A stretch of 64,000 nucleotides of DNA from NCBI GenBank assembly GCA_910576655.1, contig CAJTJC010000003.1, forward strand, positions 1 through 64,000, given 5' to 3'. The position numbers and the translations under genes were made by a program. Origin of the DNA: an uncultured Christensenella sp. (lineage in GTDB: Bacteria > Bacillota > Clostridia > Christensenellales > Borkfalkiaceae). Each line of letters starts with the position of its first letter. Position 1 is the first letter of the stretch. Below, piece after piece: positions 6,894 through 15,588 of the stretch. Below the pieces are notes generated by a model that saw only the letters and a program-made list of their open reading frames with translations, did no database searches and was not told the origin of the DNA.

Positions 6894-7424
6894 ATGGAAA
6901 ATATAATTTTAGGTTTATTGCTACTGCAGTCGCGTACGATTTATCAGTTGCGAAAACGCATAAACGACGGATTGCACTTAATGTACAGCTGCAGTACGGG
7001 CAGCATACAAGCCGCAATTAAAAAATTATTGCGAAACGGATGCATTACCGCCAGCGAAAACACGGAAAACGGTAAGCTGAAAAAAATTTACAGCATAACA
7101 GATAGCGGAAAAGCCTGCCTTAGCTCGTGGTTAAACAGCCCTATTGACATAGGTACAGCTAAAAATCCGGAGCTGTCTAAAATATATTTTATGGGATTTA
7201 CCGAAAAAGAAATCCGCATAAAGCTAATAGAAAAACACGTGGCAGATTTAAAAAGATTACATTCCGATTTGGAAAAAATATGCAACGAAGGCGAAGCGCT
7301 GTCAAGCGAAATGCAAAATAACGACGTACTGTTTTTTCAGTTGCAAACGGCAACATACGGACGCGATTTAATGAAATTTAATGCGGAATGGTACACTCGA
7401 TTGCTAAAAACTTTAAAGGATTAA
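6894..7424 (+). CDS. PadR-family transcriptional regulator
   Basis: A 176-residue PadR protein. Residues 1-75 form the winged helix (start I-L-G-L-L-L-L-Q, then Y-Q-L-R-K-R-I, and the wing with L-K-K-I-Y-S-I-T-D-S-G-K). Residues 85-175 form the C-terminal helical dimerisation domain (Vir_act_alpha_C type). PadR proteins usually repress a nearby gene and respond to small aromatic or drug-like ligands. It is followed after four bases by an alpha/beta hydrolase in the same transcript, and its own promoter holds a palindrome, so both are probably induced together by an unknown compound. Confidence 0.92.
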   Translation: MENIILGLLLLQSRTIYQLRKRINDGLHLMYSCSTGSIQAAIKKLLRNGCITASENTENGKLKKIYSITDSGKACLSSWLNSPIDIGTAKNPELSKIYFMGFTEKEIRIKLIEKHVADLKRLHSDLEKICNEGEALSSEMQNNDVLFFQLQTATYGRDLMKFNAEWYTRLLKTLKD

Positions 7425-7428
7425 GAAA

Positions 7429-8217
7429 ATGAAGAAATTTTATCTTGATAATTCGCCTATTGCTTATTACATTGACGACAGCGCGGATAAGGACTGGATT
7501 GTTTTTGTTCACGCCGCATTTGTCGACCATAGAATGTTCGATAAACAATTCGCTTACTTTTCGGGCAAATTCAATTTGCTGGCTATAGATATTTTGGGAC
7601 ACGGCAATTCGGTTCGCACACGAAAAGGCGATACCGTTGCAAAAACGGCGGAATGGATAGACCGGATTTTTACAAAGCACAATATCCCCTCCGCACATTT
7701 GGTCGGAATTTCGTTAGGCGCGGTTCTGATACAGGACTTTGCTAACAAATACGAGAATAAAGTTTTGTCGCTTGCTTGCTTTGGCGGATACGATATAAAC
7801 AGTTTTGATATGAAAAAGCTGAAATCTAATTCCAAAAATCAAATGAAAATGATGATGAAAGCGCTATTCTCTATCAAGTGGTTTGCGAAAGCAAATAAAA
7901 AAATTTCCGCATACACGAGCGAAGCGCAAGCGGAATTTTACGAAATGAATATTCAATTCAAAAAAAGCTCTTTCATGTATCTGTCGGGTTTACAAAAGCT
8001 TGTAAATAAATACCCGAAGAAACAACGGCAATATAAATTGTTAGTCGGTTGCGGTGAACACGATATTCCCGAAGAAATAGAAATCGTCAACGAATGGGCG
8101 CAAAATGAAAATTGCGATAAAATAATTTTAAAAGATGCAGGACATTGCGTAAATATGGACGCTCCGCAGGAATTTAATAAACAATTGGAAAATTTTTTAA
8201 TAAACAATAATAAATAG
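7429..8217 (+). CDS. Alpha/beta hydrolase
   Basis: A 262-residue protein of the alpha/beta hydrolase fold. The oxyanion region F-V-H-A-A-F-V-D-H is near residue 27, the D-I-L-G-H-G strand-turn near 54-59, the nucleophile elbow G-I-S-L-G gives Ser95, and the catalytic His lies in D-A-G-H-C-V-N-M-D near 245. A lid domain is suggested at 115-190. This is the general type of small esterases, lactonases and MenH-like enzymes; the substrate cannot be told. It is cotranscribed with padR (four-base gap) and probably acts on or detoxifies the inducer. Confidence 0.85.
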   Translation: MKKFYLDNSPIAYYIDDSADKDWIVFVHAAFVDHRMFDKQFAYFSGKFNLLAIDILGHGNSVRTRKGDTVAKTAEWIDRIFTKHNIPSAHLVGISLGAVLIQDFANKYENKVLSLACFGGYDINSFDMKKLKSNSKNQMKMMMKALFSIKWFAKANKKISAYTSEAQAEFYEMNIQFKKSSFMYLSGLQKLVNKYPKKQRQYKLLVGCGEHDIPEEIEIVNEWAQNENCDKIILKDAGHCVNMDAPQEFNKQLENFLINNNK

Positions 8218-8244
8218 TGCGTACGACTTCAAGCGATAGATGGT

Positions 8245-9024
8245 TTATTCCGAAATATAAAGCTGAATTTGATAATTCCATTGCAATATTCCCGAAAGCA
8301 CGATTAACCGTATCGTGTATTCGGGAATAATATTATATTCTTTTTTCGCCTTTTCCAAAAGCATATCGATTACGCGCTCACGGGTTTCTTCCGTACAGTC
8401 GGCACACAAATACTTACCCTGCGGAAGTACTCTGACCCCTTCCGTGTTTACAAATCTCTTACATACTGCAAATAAACGAGACTGCCCGTTTCGCTCATAA
8501 ATTCCCGCCAAATCCTCGAAAGAAAATTCTCCCCTTTGACTATCCGAAAGCTGAGCATAAAAATGCCTGTGATAATTCCACAAATTATCCAGCGTCGGCT
8601 TTTCCATTTTATCAGAAAGTAAAATTACCCTTTGATGATAATATTGGATAAACGTATTTTCCTGCATCGCATCGCTTAATTCATTTTCATAAAACTTCCG
8701 CGCACGCCGAATTTTTTCCTTCGCATAATTAAGCTCGGCAATTTTTTCGTCGGCGCATTTTTCCGCCTGCTTGAACGCGGCGATTATCTTATTGAAATCG
8801 TCGTAAGCCAGAAGCTGTTTTATTTCCGACAGCGTCAAGCCCATACAGCGCAACGCTTTTATAGTATTCAGTATTACTATTTCCTGCGGAGAATAATAAC
8901 GGTAACCCGTCCACTCGTCTATCCTGCAAGGCTTTACCAAATCTATGCGGTCATAATGCCGCAGCGTTTCGGCGGTAATACCGACTATTTTTGCCGTTTG
9001 ACTTACCGTAAAAAAATTTTTCAT
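8245..9024 (-). CDS. MerR-family regulator with C-terminal ligand domain
   Basis: A 259-residue MerR protein. Residues 1-75 are the winged helix-turn-helix (T-V-S-Q-T-A-K-I-V-G-I, T-L-R-H-Y-D-R-I, and wing W-T-G-Y-R-Y-Y), 75-120 a coiled coil, and 140-259 an effector domain of the type that binds lipophilic drugs (GyrI-like) in BmrR-type regulators. It faces a lipoprotein gene across a 100-base gap that carries a promoter with a 19-bp spacer, the arrangement MerR activators twist into an active form. So the neighbour is its likely target. Confidence 0.9.
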   Translation of the reverse strand: MKNFFTVSQTAKIVGITAETLRHYDRIDLVKPCRIDEWTGYRYYSPQEIVILNTIKALRCMGLTLSEIKQLLAYDDFNKIIAAFKQAEKCADEKIAELNYAKEKIRRARKFYENELSDAMQENTFIQYYHQRVILLSDKMEKPTLDNLWNYHRHFYAQLSDSQRGEFSFEDLAGIYERNGQSRLFAVCKRFVNTEGVRVLPQGKYLCADCTEETRERVIDMLLEKAKKEYNIIPEYTIRLIVLSGILQWNYQIQLYISE

Positions 9025-9041
9025 TTAATATAAAATTCCTC

Positions 9042-9072
9042 TTGACTTTTGTGTTACACAAAGGCTTATACT
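9042..9072 (+). promoter_or_regulatory. MerR-type promoter with 19-bp spacer and operator dyad
   Basis: TTGACT at 9042-9047 and TATACT at 9067-9072 are 19 bp apart, too far for good basal activity. A dyad (CTTTTGTG, TTA, CACAAAGG; 9046-9064) fills the spacer. This matches promoters bound and untwisted by MerR proteins, and the merR gene is divergent to it. Confidence 0.85.
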
Positions 9073-9124
9073 AATTTTAACATTGAGTGAAAGCAATGTC
9101 AACCAAACAAATCAGAGGTATATT

Positions 9125-9787
9125 ATGAAAAAATTAATTGCACTGCTATTTACAATCGTTTGCATATTTGCGCTTGCAGGTTGCTCAAACGACGACGTTT
9201 TTACCGAGAAAACATATTCGGCCGACAAAACCGACGTTGAGAGCATTACGGTTGACGTTGAAGACAGGGAACTTGAAATTTACGCATCGTACGACGGTAA
9301 AATTAATATCGACTATTTCGACGGCGAAAAGGAATATCTCGACATTTCCTTTTCCGAAAGCAAAGAACTGACGGTAAAGCTGATATACAACAAAAACTGG
9401 ACCGACTACGTCGGTTTTAAGCCTTCGGCGGATTATCGCAAAATTAAAATAGGAATACCCGACAATCTGCTTACTTCGTTTTCGGCAACCACTACCAACG
9501 AAAGCATTTCAATAGGCGCGCTTTCGTTTACGGAATATTTAAGCCTTAAATGCGAAGGCGGCGACGTTATATGCGAGCGTGTAAACGCGGGCAAGTCTGT
9601 AAGCCTGAAAGCCAAAAACGGTGATATAACGGGTTCGATTATCGGCGGTTGGGACGACTTTTCTATTTCCTGCAAGATTAAAAATGGTGAATGTAATCTA
9701 CCGCTGAATAAAGAAAACGGTGAAAAAAAGTTAATTGCGGACTGCAATAACGGAGATATTAAAATAGAGTTTTTAAAAACCATATAA
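9125..9787 (+). CDS. Lipoprotein with DUF4097-like beta-repeat domain
   Basis: A 220-residue exported lipoprotein: signal peptide at 1-19 with lipobox F-A-L-A-G-C giving Cys20. The start at 9125 is preferred because AGAGG lies seven bases before it; the upstream in-frame ATG at 9083 lies almost on the predicted transcription start and gives no signal peptide at the N-terminus. The mature part has repeating short strands (L-S-L-K-C-E-G-G-D-V, S-L-K-A-K-N-G-D-I, A-D-C-N-N-G-D-I) typical of the DUF4097 'putative adhesin' beta-solenoid. It is driven by the MerR-type promoter, so it may be part of an envelope or drug response. Confidence 0.75.
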   Translation: MKKLIALLFTIVCIFALAGCSNDDVFTEKTYSADKTDVESITVDVEDRELEIYASYDGKINIDYFDGEKEYLDISFSESKELTVKLIYNKNWTDYVGFKPSADYRKIKIGIPDNLLTSFSATTTNESISIGALSFTEYLSLKCEGGDVICERVNAGKSVSLKAKNGDITGSIIGGWDDFSISCKIKNGECNLPLNKENGEKKLIADCNNGDIKIEFLKTI

Positions 9788-9825
9788 ATAAAAATGCGCG
9801 CACTTTTAAGTGCGCGCATTTTTAT
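9788..9825. terminator. Bidirectional terminator
   Basis: An 18-bp perfect stem (9788-9805 with 9808-9825) rich in GC at its centre with A and T runs at the base, between the convergent lipoprotein and rpiB genes. It serves both strands. Confidence 0.92.
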
Positions 9826-10271
9826 TTGCTGTATTTTTTTTCGACTGCGGTGATTTTGTCGACGCGGCGTTGATGTCTGCCGCCCTCGAACTCGGTCCGC
9901 AAAAATACGTCGACTATTTCGAGAGCGTAACCCTCGCCGACTACCTTTTCACCCATTGCAAGAACGTTTGCGTCGTTATGCCTACGGGTAAATTCGGCGC
10001 AGTAGCTGTCGTGACAGTGCGCGCACCGCACACCCGGCACTTTATTTGCGACGATGGAAACGCCTATGCCCGTAGAACAGATAATAATTCCCCTATCGCA
10101 TTCGCCCGACGCAACAGCTTCGGCGGCGGGCAGAGCAAAATCGGGATAGTCGCAGCTTTCGGCGCTGTCGGTGCCGAAGTCGCTAATACCGTAGCCGTTT
10201 GCTTTGAGATATTCCTTGATTTTGTTTTTAAGGTTAAGTCCGCCGTGGTCGGCAGCAATAGCAATTTTCAT
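9822..10271 (-). CDS. rpiB: Ribose-5-phosphate isomerase B
   Basis: A 149-residue RpiB, interconverting ribose 5-phosphate and ribulose 5-phosphate in the pentose phosphate pathway. Signatures are I-A-A-D-H-G-G at the N-terminus, the catalytic Cys in I-I-C-S-T-G-I-G, the conserved V-R-C-A-H-C-H strand, and G-R-H-x-R-R-V near the C-terminus. It is the last gene of a seven-gene operon. The order sua5, ywlE, rpiB is the same as in Bacillus subtilis (ywlC-ywlE-ywlF). Confidence 0.95.
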   Translation of the reverse strand: MKIAIAADHGGLNLKNKIKEYLKANGYGISDFGTDSAESCDYPDFALPAAEAVASGECDRGIIICSTGIGVSIVANKVPGVRCAHCHDSYCAEFTRRHNDANVLAMGEKVVGEGYALEIVDVFLRTEFEGGRHQRRVDKITAVEKKYSK

Positions 10272-10272
10272 A

Positions 10273-10722
10273 TCAGTCTTCTTTATAATTTTTAATATAT
10301 CCTTCTATTATTTCGTCGCACGCCGTGCTTAACGCGTCGCGCGTGGCTCGGTAAGCCTGAATATCCCTGCCGTAGGGGTCGGGCACGTCGAAGCCGCAAA
10401 TTTCCTTTACGCAAGTGACGTTGCCGCACGCCTCCAAAACCTGCTTCTGCGAAGCGGTCATACAGACGACGAGCGTGCTTGACGCAATTATTTTCTGCGT
10501 AAGCTGCCTGGGGGTGAAGCCGTCTGTCGCTATTCCGATTTCGGCAAGCGCCTGACTGCTGTTCCCGCTTATTGTTCCGCCCACCTCGGCATTGATTCCG
10601 CAGGAGGAAACGCTCCACCATTTTATTTTGTTTTTCTTGATTTTGTCCCGCAAAAGCGCTTCCGCCATAGGGCTGCGGCAAGTGTTTCCCGTGCAGACAA
10701 AGAGTATTTTTTTTCTTTTCAT
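10273..10722 (-). CDS. Low-molecular-weight protein phosphatase, YwlE (arginine phosphatase)-like
   Basis: A 149-residue LMW phosphatase with the P-loop C-T-G-N-T-C-R-S-P at residues 10-18 and the D-P-Y-G acid motif near 115. A Thr in the loop where tyrosine phosphatases have Ile (C-x-G-N-T-C-R-S) is the feature that makes B. subtilis YwlE prefer phosphoarginine, and the gene neighbours (sua5 before, rpiB after) are those of ywlE. An arginine phosphatase role is therefore favoured over tyrosine phosphatase. It overlaps sua5 by four bases. Confidence 0.85.
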   Translation of the reverse strand: MKRKKILFVCTGNTCRSPMAEALLRDKIKKNKIKWWSVSSCGINAEVGGTISGNSSQALAEIGIATDGFTPRQLTQKIIASSTLVVCMTASQKQVLEACGNVTCVKEICGFDVPDPYGRDIQAYRATRDALSTACDEIIEGYIKNYKED

Positions 10723-11708
10723 TGTCCCCTACACGCCTTTTCCAGTCTGTTCATAACGCCGACCATTACGCCGTCGCGCTGCTTGGGCGAAACGGCTATT
10801 ATAAGCTGCGCCACTCTCTCGCCCTCGCGCAGCTTTTCATACAGCTGCGCAGCGATTTCTTCCGCGCCGTCGCCGAGATTTAATATATTTTCAACGCGCA
10901 ACCCGCGAGCAGTCGCGCCGTCGCACATTATATACGTTTTTACGCCGTTTGCGGTTTGCCTGAAATATTCGTCGACCGCTTCCGTCGCGTCTTCGAAAAG
11001 CATAGTTTTACAGTCGGGCGAATAATGCTTATACTTCATACCCGGCGAACGCGCCGCTTCGCCCTCGCGCATTTTATAAACCTCACACGCGCCGACCGCG
11101 TCGGCAATCATTCCGCGCGTTACAAGCCCGCTTCTCAAAATGACGGGCACCTCGCCCGTGCAGTCGAGAACGGTGCTTTCGATTCCGCCCGTACACCTGC
11201 CGCCGTCGAGGATAAGCCCTACTCTGCCGTTCAAATCGGTATAAACGTGCTCGGCGCTTACTGGACTTACGTGCTTGGAAATATTTGCCGAAGGCGCGGC
11301 TATGGGCATATCCACGTACCGCAAAAACCGCTGCGCCCCCTCGTGCGAGGGTATTCGTACGGCAAGCGTATCCAGCCCGCACGATACCGCCTTTGCGACC
11401 TTGTTACAGCTTTTGTAAACGAGAGTCAACGGACCAGGCAAAAACTTTTTTGCAAGTTTTTTTGCGTAGTCGGGCACGTACGAGACGAGCGTGGAAATAT
11501 CGTAGTCGCTATGCACGTGAACTATCAACGGATTGTCGTTCGGTCTGCCCTTGATTGAAAAGATATTCTTTACCGCCTCTTCCGAAAACGCGTTTGCGCC
11601 CAACCCGTAGACCGTTTCGGTAGGAAACGCAACCGCGCCCCCCTCCGTAATTATATCCCTTGCAAGCTTTAAAGAAACGCTGTCGACGGGCAGAATTTTC
11701 GTTTCCAT
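10719..11708 (-). CDS. L-threonylcarbamoyladenylate synthase (Sua5/TsaC)
   Basis: A 329-residue Sua5-type enzyme that makes threonylcarbamoyl-AMP for the t6A modification of tRNA position 37. The YrdC domain (about 1-210) shows A-F-P-T-E-T-V-Y-G-L-G, K-G-R-P, N-P-L-I-V-H and A-P-S-A-N-I-S; the Sua5 domain follows (about 230-325) after the linker S-P-G-M-K-Y-K-H-Y-S-P. The start at 11708 (M-E-T-K-I-L) lies one base after dnaB ends; the in-frame start further up at 11813 is inside dnaB and adds unlike residues. Confidence 0.93.
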   Translation of the reverse strand: METKILPVDSVSLKLARDIITEGGAVAFPTETVYGLGANAFSEEAVKNIFSIKGRPNDNPLIVHVHSDYDISTLVSYVPDYAKKLAKKFLPGPLTLVYKSCNKVAKAVSCGLDTLAVRIPSHEGAQRFLRYVDMPIAAPSANISKHVSPVSAEHVYTDLNGRVGLILDGGRCTGGIESTVLDCTGEVPVILRSGLVTRGMIADAVGACEVYKMREGEAARSPGMKYKHYSPDCKTMLFEDATEAVDEYFRQTANGVKTYIMCDGATARGLRVENILNLGDGAEEIAAQLYEKLREGERVAQLIIAVSPKQRDGVMVGVMNRLEKACRGQ

Positions 11709-11709
11709 A

Positions 11710-13137
11710 TCAGAACGGAGCTCCCTCGTCGGGCGCGGCAAAAGGAATATCCTCCCTGACGCCCGCAGGTTCGGGGGGCGGCTCGTAGCCCTGTTCGGGG
11801 TCGGGGTTGACAAACTTGGTCAGCTCGCCCTTGAAGCGCAGCGGTATTCTGTCGAGTCCGCCGTTTCTGTGCTTCGCGATTATGAGGTCCGCCATTCCCT
11901 TTTTGATATTGTTTTTAGCAAGGTCTTCGTCCTTGACGTTTACGTCGGGACGGCTTATAAACATAACTATATCCGCGTCCTGCTCAATCGCGCCCGATTC
12001 ACGCAGGTCGGAAAGCTGAGGCTCGCCCGACTGAATACGGCGAAGCTGCGAAAGCGCTATTACGGGCACGTTCAACTCCTTTGCCATAATTTTAAGCTCA
12101 CGAGTAATGGTAGCGACCTCTTGCGTTCTGTTCTGCTCCGAGCTCTCTTTTCCGCTTGACATAAGCTGGATATAGTCTATCATGACGAGGTCGAGCTTAC
12201 CGTTGTTTTTAGATTTTATCCTGCGGCATTTCGACAGAATTTCCATAGGCGTAACGCGCGAGGAATCGTCGATATTTATACGGCTTTTTTTAAGCGCGTC
12301 GCTCGCCTTGATAAGCTTGCGCCAGTCGTTGGGCGTGAGCTTGCCCGAAAGCGCGTCCGCCATGCTGACGCCAGCGAAACCGCAGAGCAGTCTTTGTATA
12401 ATCTGCACCTCGGGCATTTCCAGAGAAAATACCGCGCAGACCGCGTCGCAGGAAAGCGCCGCGTGCTCGACTATATTCATTGCAAGCGAGGTTTTACCCA
12501 TACCGGGGCGAGCGGCGAGAACTATCAAATCGGAACGCTGCAACCCGTTGGTAAGCCTGTCAAAGCGGGTAAAACCCGTACTCAGTCCGCGGAACGCGTC
12601 CTTGTCCTTTGACAGCTTTTCGAATTTATCCAACACGTCGTCCACGCCCGTGCTCTCGCGTATGTCCTTGACGCTGGATGTATCGTTTACGGTAGAAATA
12701 TCGTAAATAAGCTTTTCTGCGCGCTGTATGCTTTTTACGGAATCGTCGCTTGATTTTGCGTATTCCTCTATCTCGCCCGCCGCGCGGATTAAGCTGCGGT
12801 TGATACTGTCGCGCCTGACTATATCGAGATAGTACCTGTAATTCGCCGCCGACGGAGTAAGCTGCGCAAGCTCGGTAACGTAGGCTATGCCTCCCGCCTT
12901 TTCGAGGTTGCCGCTGCTGTCCAGTCTGTCGCAGAGCGTGACTATATCGACGGGCTTACGCTCGTTATAAGTCAGCTTCATTGCGGAAAGTATATAGCGG
13001 TGCGATTCCTGATAAAAATCGCTTTCGTCAAGCTCTTCGAGTACTTCCGAAAGTATTTCGTTATCTATCAGCAGACAGCTTAAAAGCGCTTGCTCCGCTT
13101 CGAGATTGTTGGGCATTGCATTGTTCTTTTTTGCCAT
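11710..13137 (-). CDS. dnaB: Replicative DNA helicase DnaB
   Basis: A 475-residue hexameric replicative helicase (DnaC in Bacillus naming). The N-terminal primase-binding domain covers about 10-110, the linker to 175, and the RecA-like motor 180-440 with Walker A A-R-P-G-M-G-K-T-S, Walker B L-V-M-I-D-Y-I-Q-L-M, the L-S-Q-L-R-R sensor loop and D-L-R-E-S-G-A-I-E-Q-D-A-D. The C-terminal tail is proline and acidic rich. It is embedded in the operon six bases after pepF. A dnaD-like loader gene is transcribed divergently 4 kb away. Confidence 0.97.
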   Translation of the reverse strand: MAKKNNAMPNNLEAEQALLSCLLIDNEILSEVLEELDESDFYQESHRYILSAMKLTYNERKPVDIVTLCDRLDSSGNLEKAGGIAYVTELAQLTPSAANYRYYLDIVRRDSINRSLIRAAGEIEEYAKSSDDSVKSIQRAEKLIYDISTVNDTSSVKDIRESTGVDDVLDKFEKLSKDKDAFRGLSTGFTRFDRLTNGLQRSDLIVLAARPGMGKTSLAMNIVEHAALSCDAVCAVFSLEMPEVQIIQRLLCGFAGVSMADALSGKLTPNDWRKLIKASDALKKSRINIDDSSRVTPMEILSKCRRIKSKNNGKLDLVMIDYIQLMSSGKESSEQNRTQEVATITRELKIMAKELNVPVIALSQLRRIQSGEPQLSDLRESGAIEQDADIVMFISRPDVNVKDEDLAKNNIKKGMADLIIAKHRNGGLDRIPLRFKGELTKFVNPDPEQGYEPPPEPAGVREDIPFAAPDEGAPF

Positions 13138-13143
13138 AGTAAA

Positions 13144-14919
13144 TTAAATTCCCATTAAACGCTCGAACTCTGTAAGCGTGTTTTCAAACTCCTTCATTGC
13201 GAAATCGAACGGTTTATCCGTCGAAAGGTCGACGCCCGCAAGCTTCAAAAGCGATACGGGGTCGGTCGAGCTGCCGCCCGAAAGGAAATTAAAGTATTCC
13301 TTGACCGCGCTGTCGCCCTCGGTGAGAATACGGTTTGCGATATTAATCGCCGAAATTATGCCAGTTGCGTACTTGTAAACGTAGAACGCCGTATAGAAAT
13401 GAGGTATTCTCGCCCACTCGCAGGAAATGTTATAGTCGTGCTCGATTGCGGTGCCGTAATACTTCTTGCCGATGTCCGCGTAAATTGCGCAAAGCCCTTC
13501 CTTGGTGAGAGGCTCTCCCTTTTCCGCAGCGTCGTGAGCCGCATACTCGAATTCGGCAAACATCGTCTGCCTGAACAGCGTTGCGCGAATCATATCGAGA
13601 TAATAGTTTAAAACGTATTTTTTAAACTGCGCGTCGGTGCTGTTCTTCAACATATATTTCAAAAGCAGTACTTCGTTTACGGTACTTGCAACCTCCGCCA
13701 CGAAAATTTTGTAGTTGGATTTTGCATAAGGCTGGTTGAGGCTTGAAAAATGGCTGTGCAGCGAATGTCCCATTTCGTGCGCGACGGTGAAGATATTGTC
13801 AAGGTCGGGCTGATAGTTCAAAAGAACGTAAGGGTGAACGCCGTACGCGTGCGTGCTGTACGCTCCGCTGCGCTTCCCGTCGGTTTCCTCGACGTCAATC
13901 CAGCGCTCGTCGTAGCCCTTTTTGAGCAGAGCCTGATATTCCTTGCCGAGAGGCGCCAGTCCCTTTATAACGTAGTCGTAGGCTTCGTCGTAGCCGAGCT
14001 TCATTTCCGCGCCCTCTACGAGCGGGGTGTACATATCGTAGAAATACAGCTTGTCGTAGCCGAGCAGCTTTTTCCTGTCGGCAACGTAACGGTGAAGCAC
14101 CGAAAGGTTACCGTCGACGGTGCTTAACAGATTGTCGTAAACCGACCTGTCCACGTCCTCGTTAAACAGCGCCTTTTCAAGGCACGAGCCGTATTTATAA
14201 ACCTTGCTGTAAAAGATGTCCGCTTTGACGTTTCCTACGTACGCGGCGGTAATAGTATTTATAAGCGAGTCGTAAGCGCCGTAATATTTTTCATAGGCTT
14301 CCCTGCGCTTGTCCCTGTCGTCGCAGCGAAGAATTATGCCGTAAAGTCCGTGCGAAAGCTTCGCCTTGTCGCCGCCGAATTCGATTTCGGGCAGAGGCAC
14401 TTCGAGATTGTCTATCATAGAGAAAGTTTCGCGGAAGTTGTAGAAAACCTCGCCCGCCATGCTTACAAGCTTTTCCTCCTGTTCGGAAACGGTGTGCGGC
14501 TTGCCCTTGATTATTCTTTTTAAAATATAGTCGTAGTCTGCGAAACGCTTGTCCTTTAAAAGCGAGGCAAGATATTCGTCCGACTGCTTTGCCATTTCGG
14601 GCGAGAAAAACGCCTGCTCGGTAGCGTACTTGGTATAAAGCGAATATACCTTTGCGTCGTATGCGGCGTACTTTGAAACTGCCGAATCCTCGTCGTGCTT
14701 CATGGACGCGTAAACCGCAACCTTATCGAATGCCTTGCCGAATTCGTCGTCCGCTTTAAAAAACTTCAAAAGAGTTTCGCTATCGGAAAGCTTTCCCGCA
14801 TACCGCGAAAAATCAATGTTCTTTTCCAGACGTGAAAATTCCTTTTCCCACTCCTCGTCGGTTGTGAAAATATCCTCAACCTTCCATTTGTATTCCGTTT
14901 TTACTTCGTTTCTTTTCAT
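13144..14919 (-). CDS. pepF: Oligoendopeptidase F (M3 family)
   Basis: A 591-residue zinc peptidase of family M3, cytoplasmic, cleaving peptides of roughly 7-17 residues. The zinc motif H-E-M-G-H-S-L-H-S is near residue 385, and the downstream Glu (V-A-E-V-A-S-T-V-N-E) completes the site about 25 residues later. The N-terminal helical part begins with the usual W-K-V-E-D-I-F-T-T-D-E-E-W-E. Full length for the family. It follows lepB without a gap, which is notable since signal peptide remnants are among substrates proposed for such peptidases. Confidence 0.95.
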   Translation of the reverse strand: MKRNEVKTEYKWKVEDIFTTDEEWEKEFSRLEKNIDFSRYAGKLSDSETLLKFFKADDEFGKAFDKVAVYASMKHDEDSAVSKYAAYDAKVYSLYTKYATEQAFFSPEMAKQSDEYLASLLKDKRFADYDYILKRIIKGKPHTVSEQEEKLVSMAGEVFYNFRETFSMIDNLEVPLPEIEFGGDKAKLSHGLYGIILRCDDRDKRREAYEKYYGAYDSLINTITAAYVGNVKADIFYSKVYKYGSCLEKALFNEDVDRSVYDNLLSTVDGNLSVLHRYVADRKKLLGYDKLYFYDMYTPLVEGAEMKLGYDEAYDYVIKGLAPLGKEYQALLKKGYDERWIDVEETDGKRSGAYSTHAYGVHPYVLLNYQPDLDNIFTVAHEMGHSLHSHFSSLNQPYAKSNYKIFVAEVASTVNEVLLLKYMLKNSTDAQFKKYVLNYYLDMIRATLFRQTMFAEFEYAAHDAAEKGEPLTKEGLCAIYADIGKKYYGTAIEHDYNISCEWARIPHFYTAFYVYKYATGIISAINIANRILTEGDSAVKEYFNFLSGGSSTDPVSLLKLAGVDLSTDKPFDFAMKEFENTLTEFERLMGI

Positions 14920-15588
14920 TTAGTTACTCCTCTTTAAGCCGAAATAACTCGGCAACTGAAATTTAAAATAATTGTAAACCGCCGTACAGAACGATTTGTG
15001 TTCAATAGACCATTTTGTGGCAACCCCGTCAAGCCTGCTCAAAGGGAAGCTGCCCATTGCGCGGCTGTCACGACTTTCGTTTCTGTTGTCGCCCATAAGA
15101 AAAAAATGTCCGTCCTGCACGAGATAACCGCTTTCGTCGTCGGGAAAATTGTTTACTTTTAACGCGGGGTTGTTGTAATTTGCATCGATATACTGTTCCG
15201 GCACGAGCTCGAATTCGGTTTTCCCCTTATACTTGATAAACAGCTTTCCTTCAACGAGCTTCACCCTGTCCCCGCCGAAGGCTATAGCGCGTTTTATAAA
15301 AAATTCGTTTTCACCGACGGAAACAACTACGATGTCACCGTACGTCGGCTTTGCGTGCTTATTTATATAGATGTAGTCTCCGCCGATTACATCGTCGCTG
15401 TCGGCGCCGATAAGCGTCGGCTTCATAGAGCCGTGAACGACGTAAACGCCCGAATAATTGACGGTAAAACAAATTTCTATTGCAAATATTAAAACCACTA
15501 TCGCAATAATCACGTTCAGCAGCATATTCAGTTTTGATTTAGCTTCATTGTAAAGACAGTTACGCGCTTGCTTCATTCTTACAGCCAC
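14920..15588 (-). CDS. lepB: Signal peptidase I
   Basis: A 222-residue type I signal peptidase with one N-terminal membrane segment (about 21-44). Catalytic Ser54 lies in V-H-G-S-M-K-P-T-L and Lys99 in F-F-I-K-R-A-I-A-F-G-G-D; box E, M-G-D-N-R-N-E-S-R-D-S-R, follows. It removes signal peptides from exported proteins; the window encodes many. It overlaps the upstream gene by ten bases and abuts pepF. An internal Met at residue 5 is an alternative start. Confidence 0.93.
   Translation of the reverse strand: MAVRMKQARNCLYNEAKSKLNMLLNVIIAIVVLIFAIEICFTVNYSGVYVVHGSMKPTLIGADSDDVIGGDYIYINKHAKPTYGDIVVVSVGENEFFIKRAIAFGGDRVKLVEGKLFIKYKGKTEFELVPEQYIDANYNNPALKVNNFPDDESGYLVQDGHFFLMGDNRNESRDSRAMGSFPLSRLDGVATKWSIEHKSFCTAVYNYFKFQLPSYFGLKRSN

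Noticed and set aside
11709..11813. Longer N-terminus for the Sua5 protein
   Set aside because: It would lie within dnaB in another frame and adds residues unlike Sua5; the start at 11708 fits the family.
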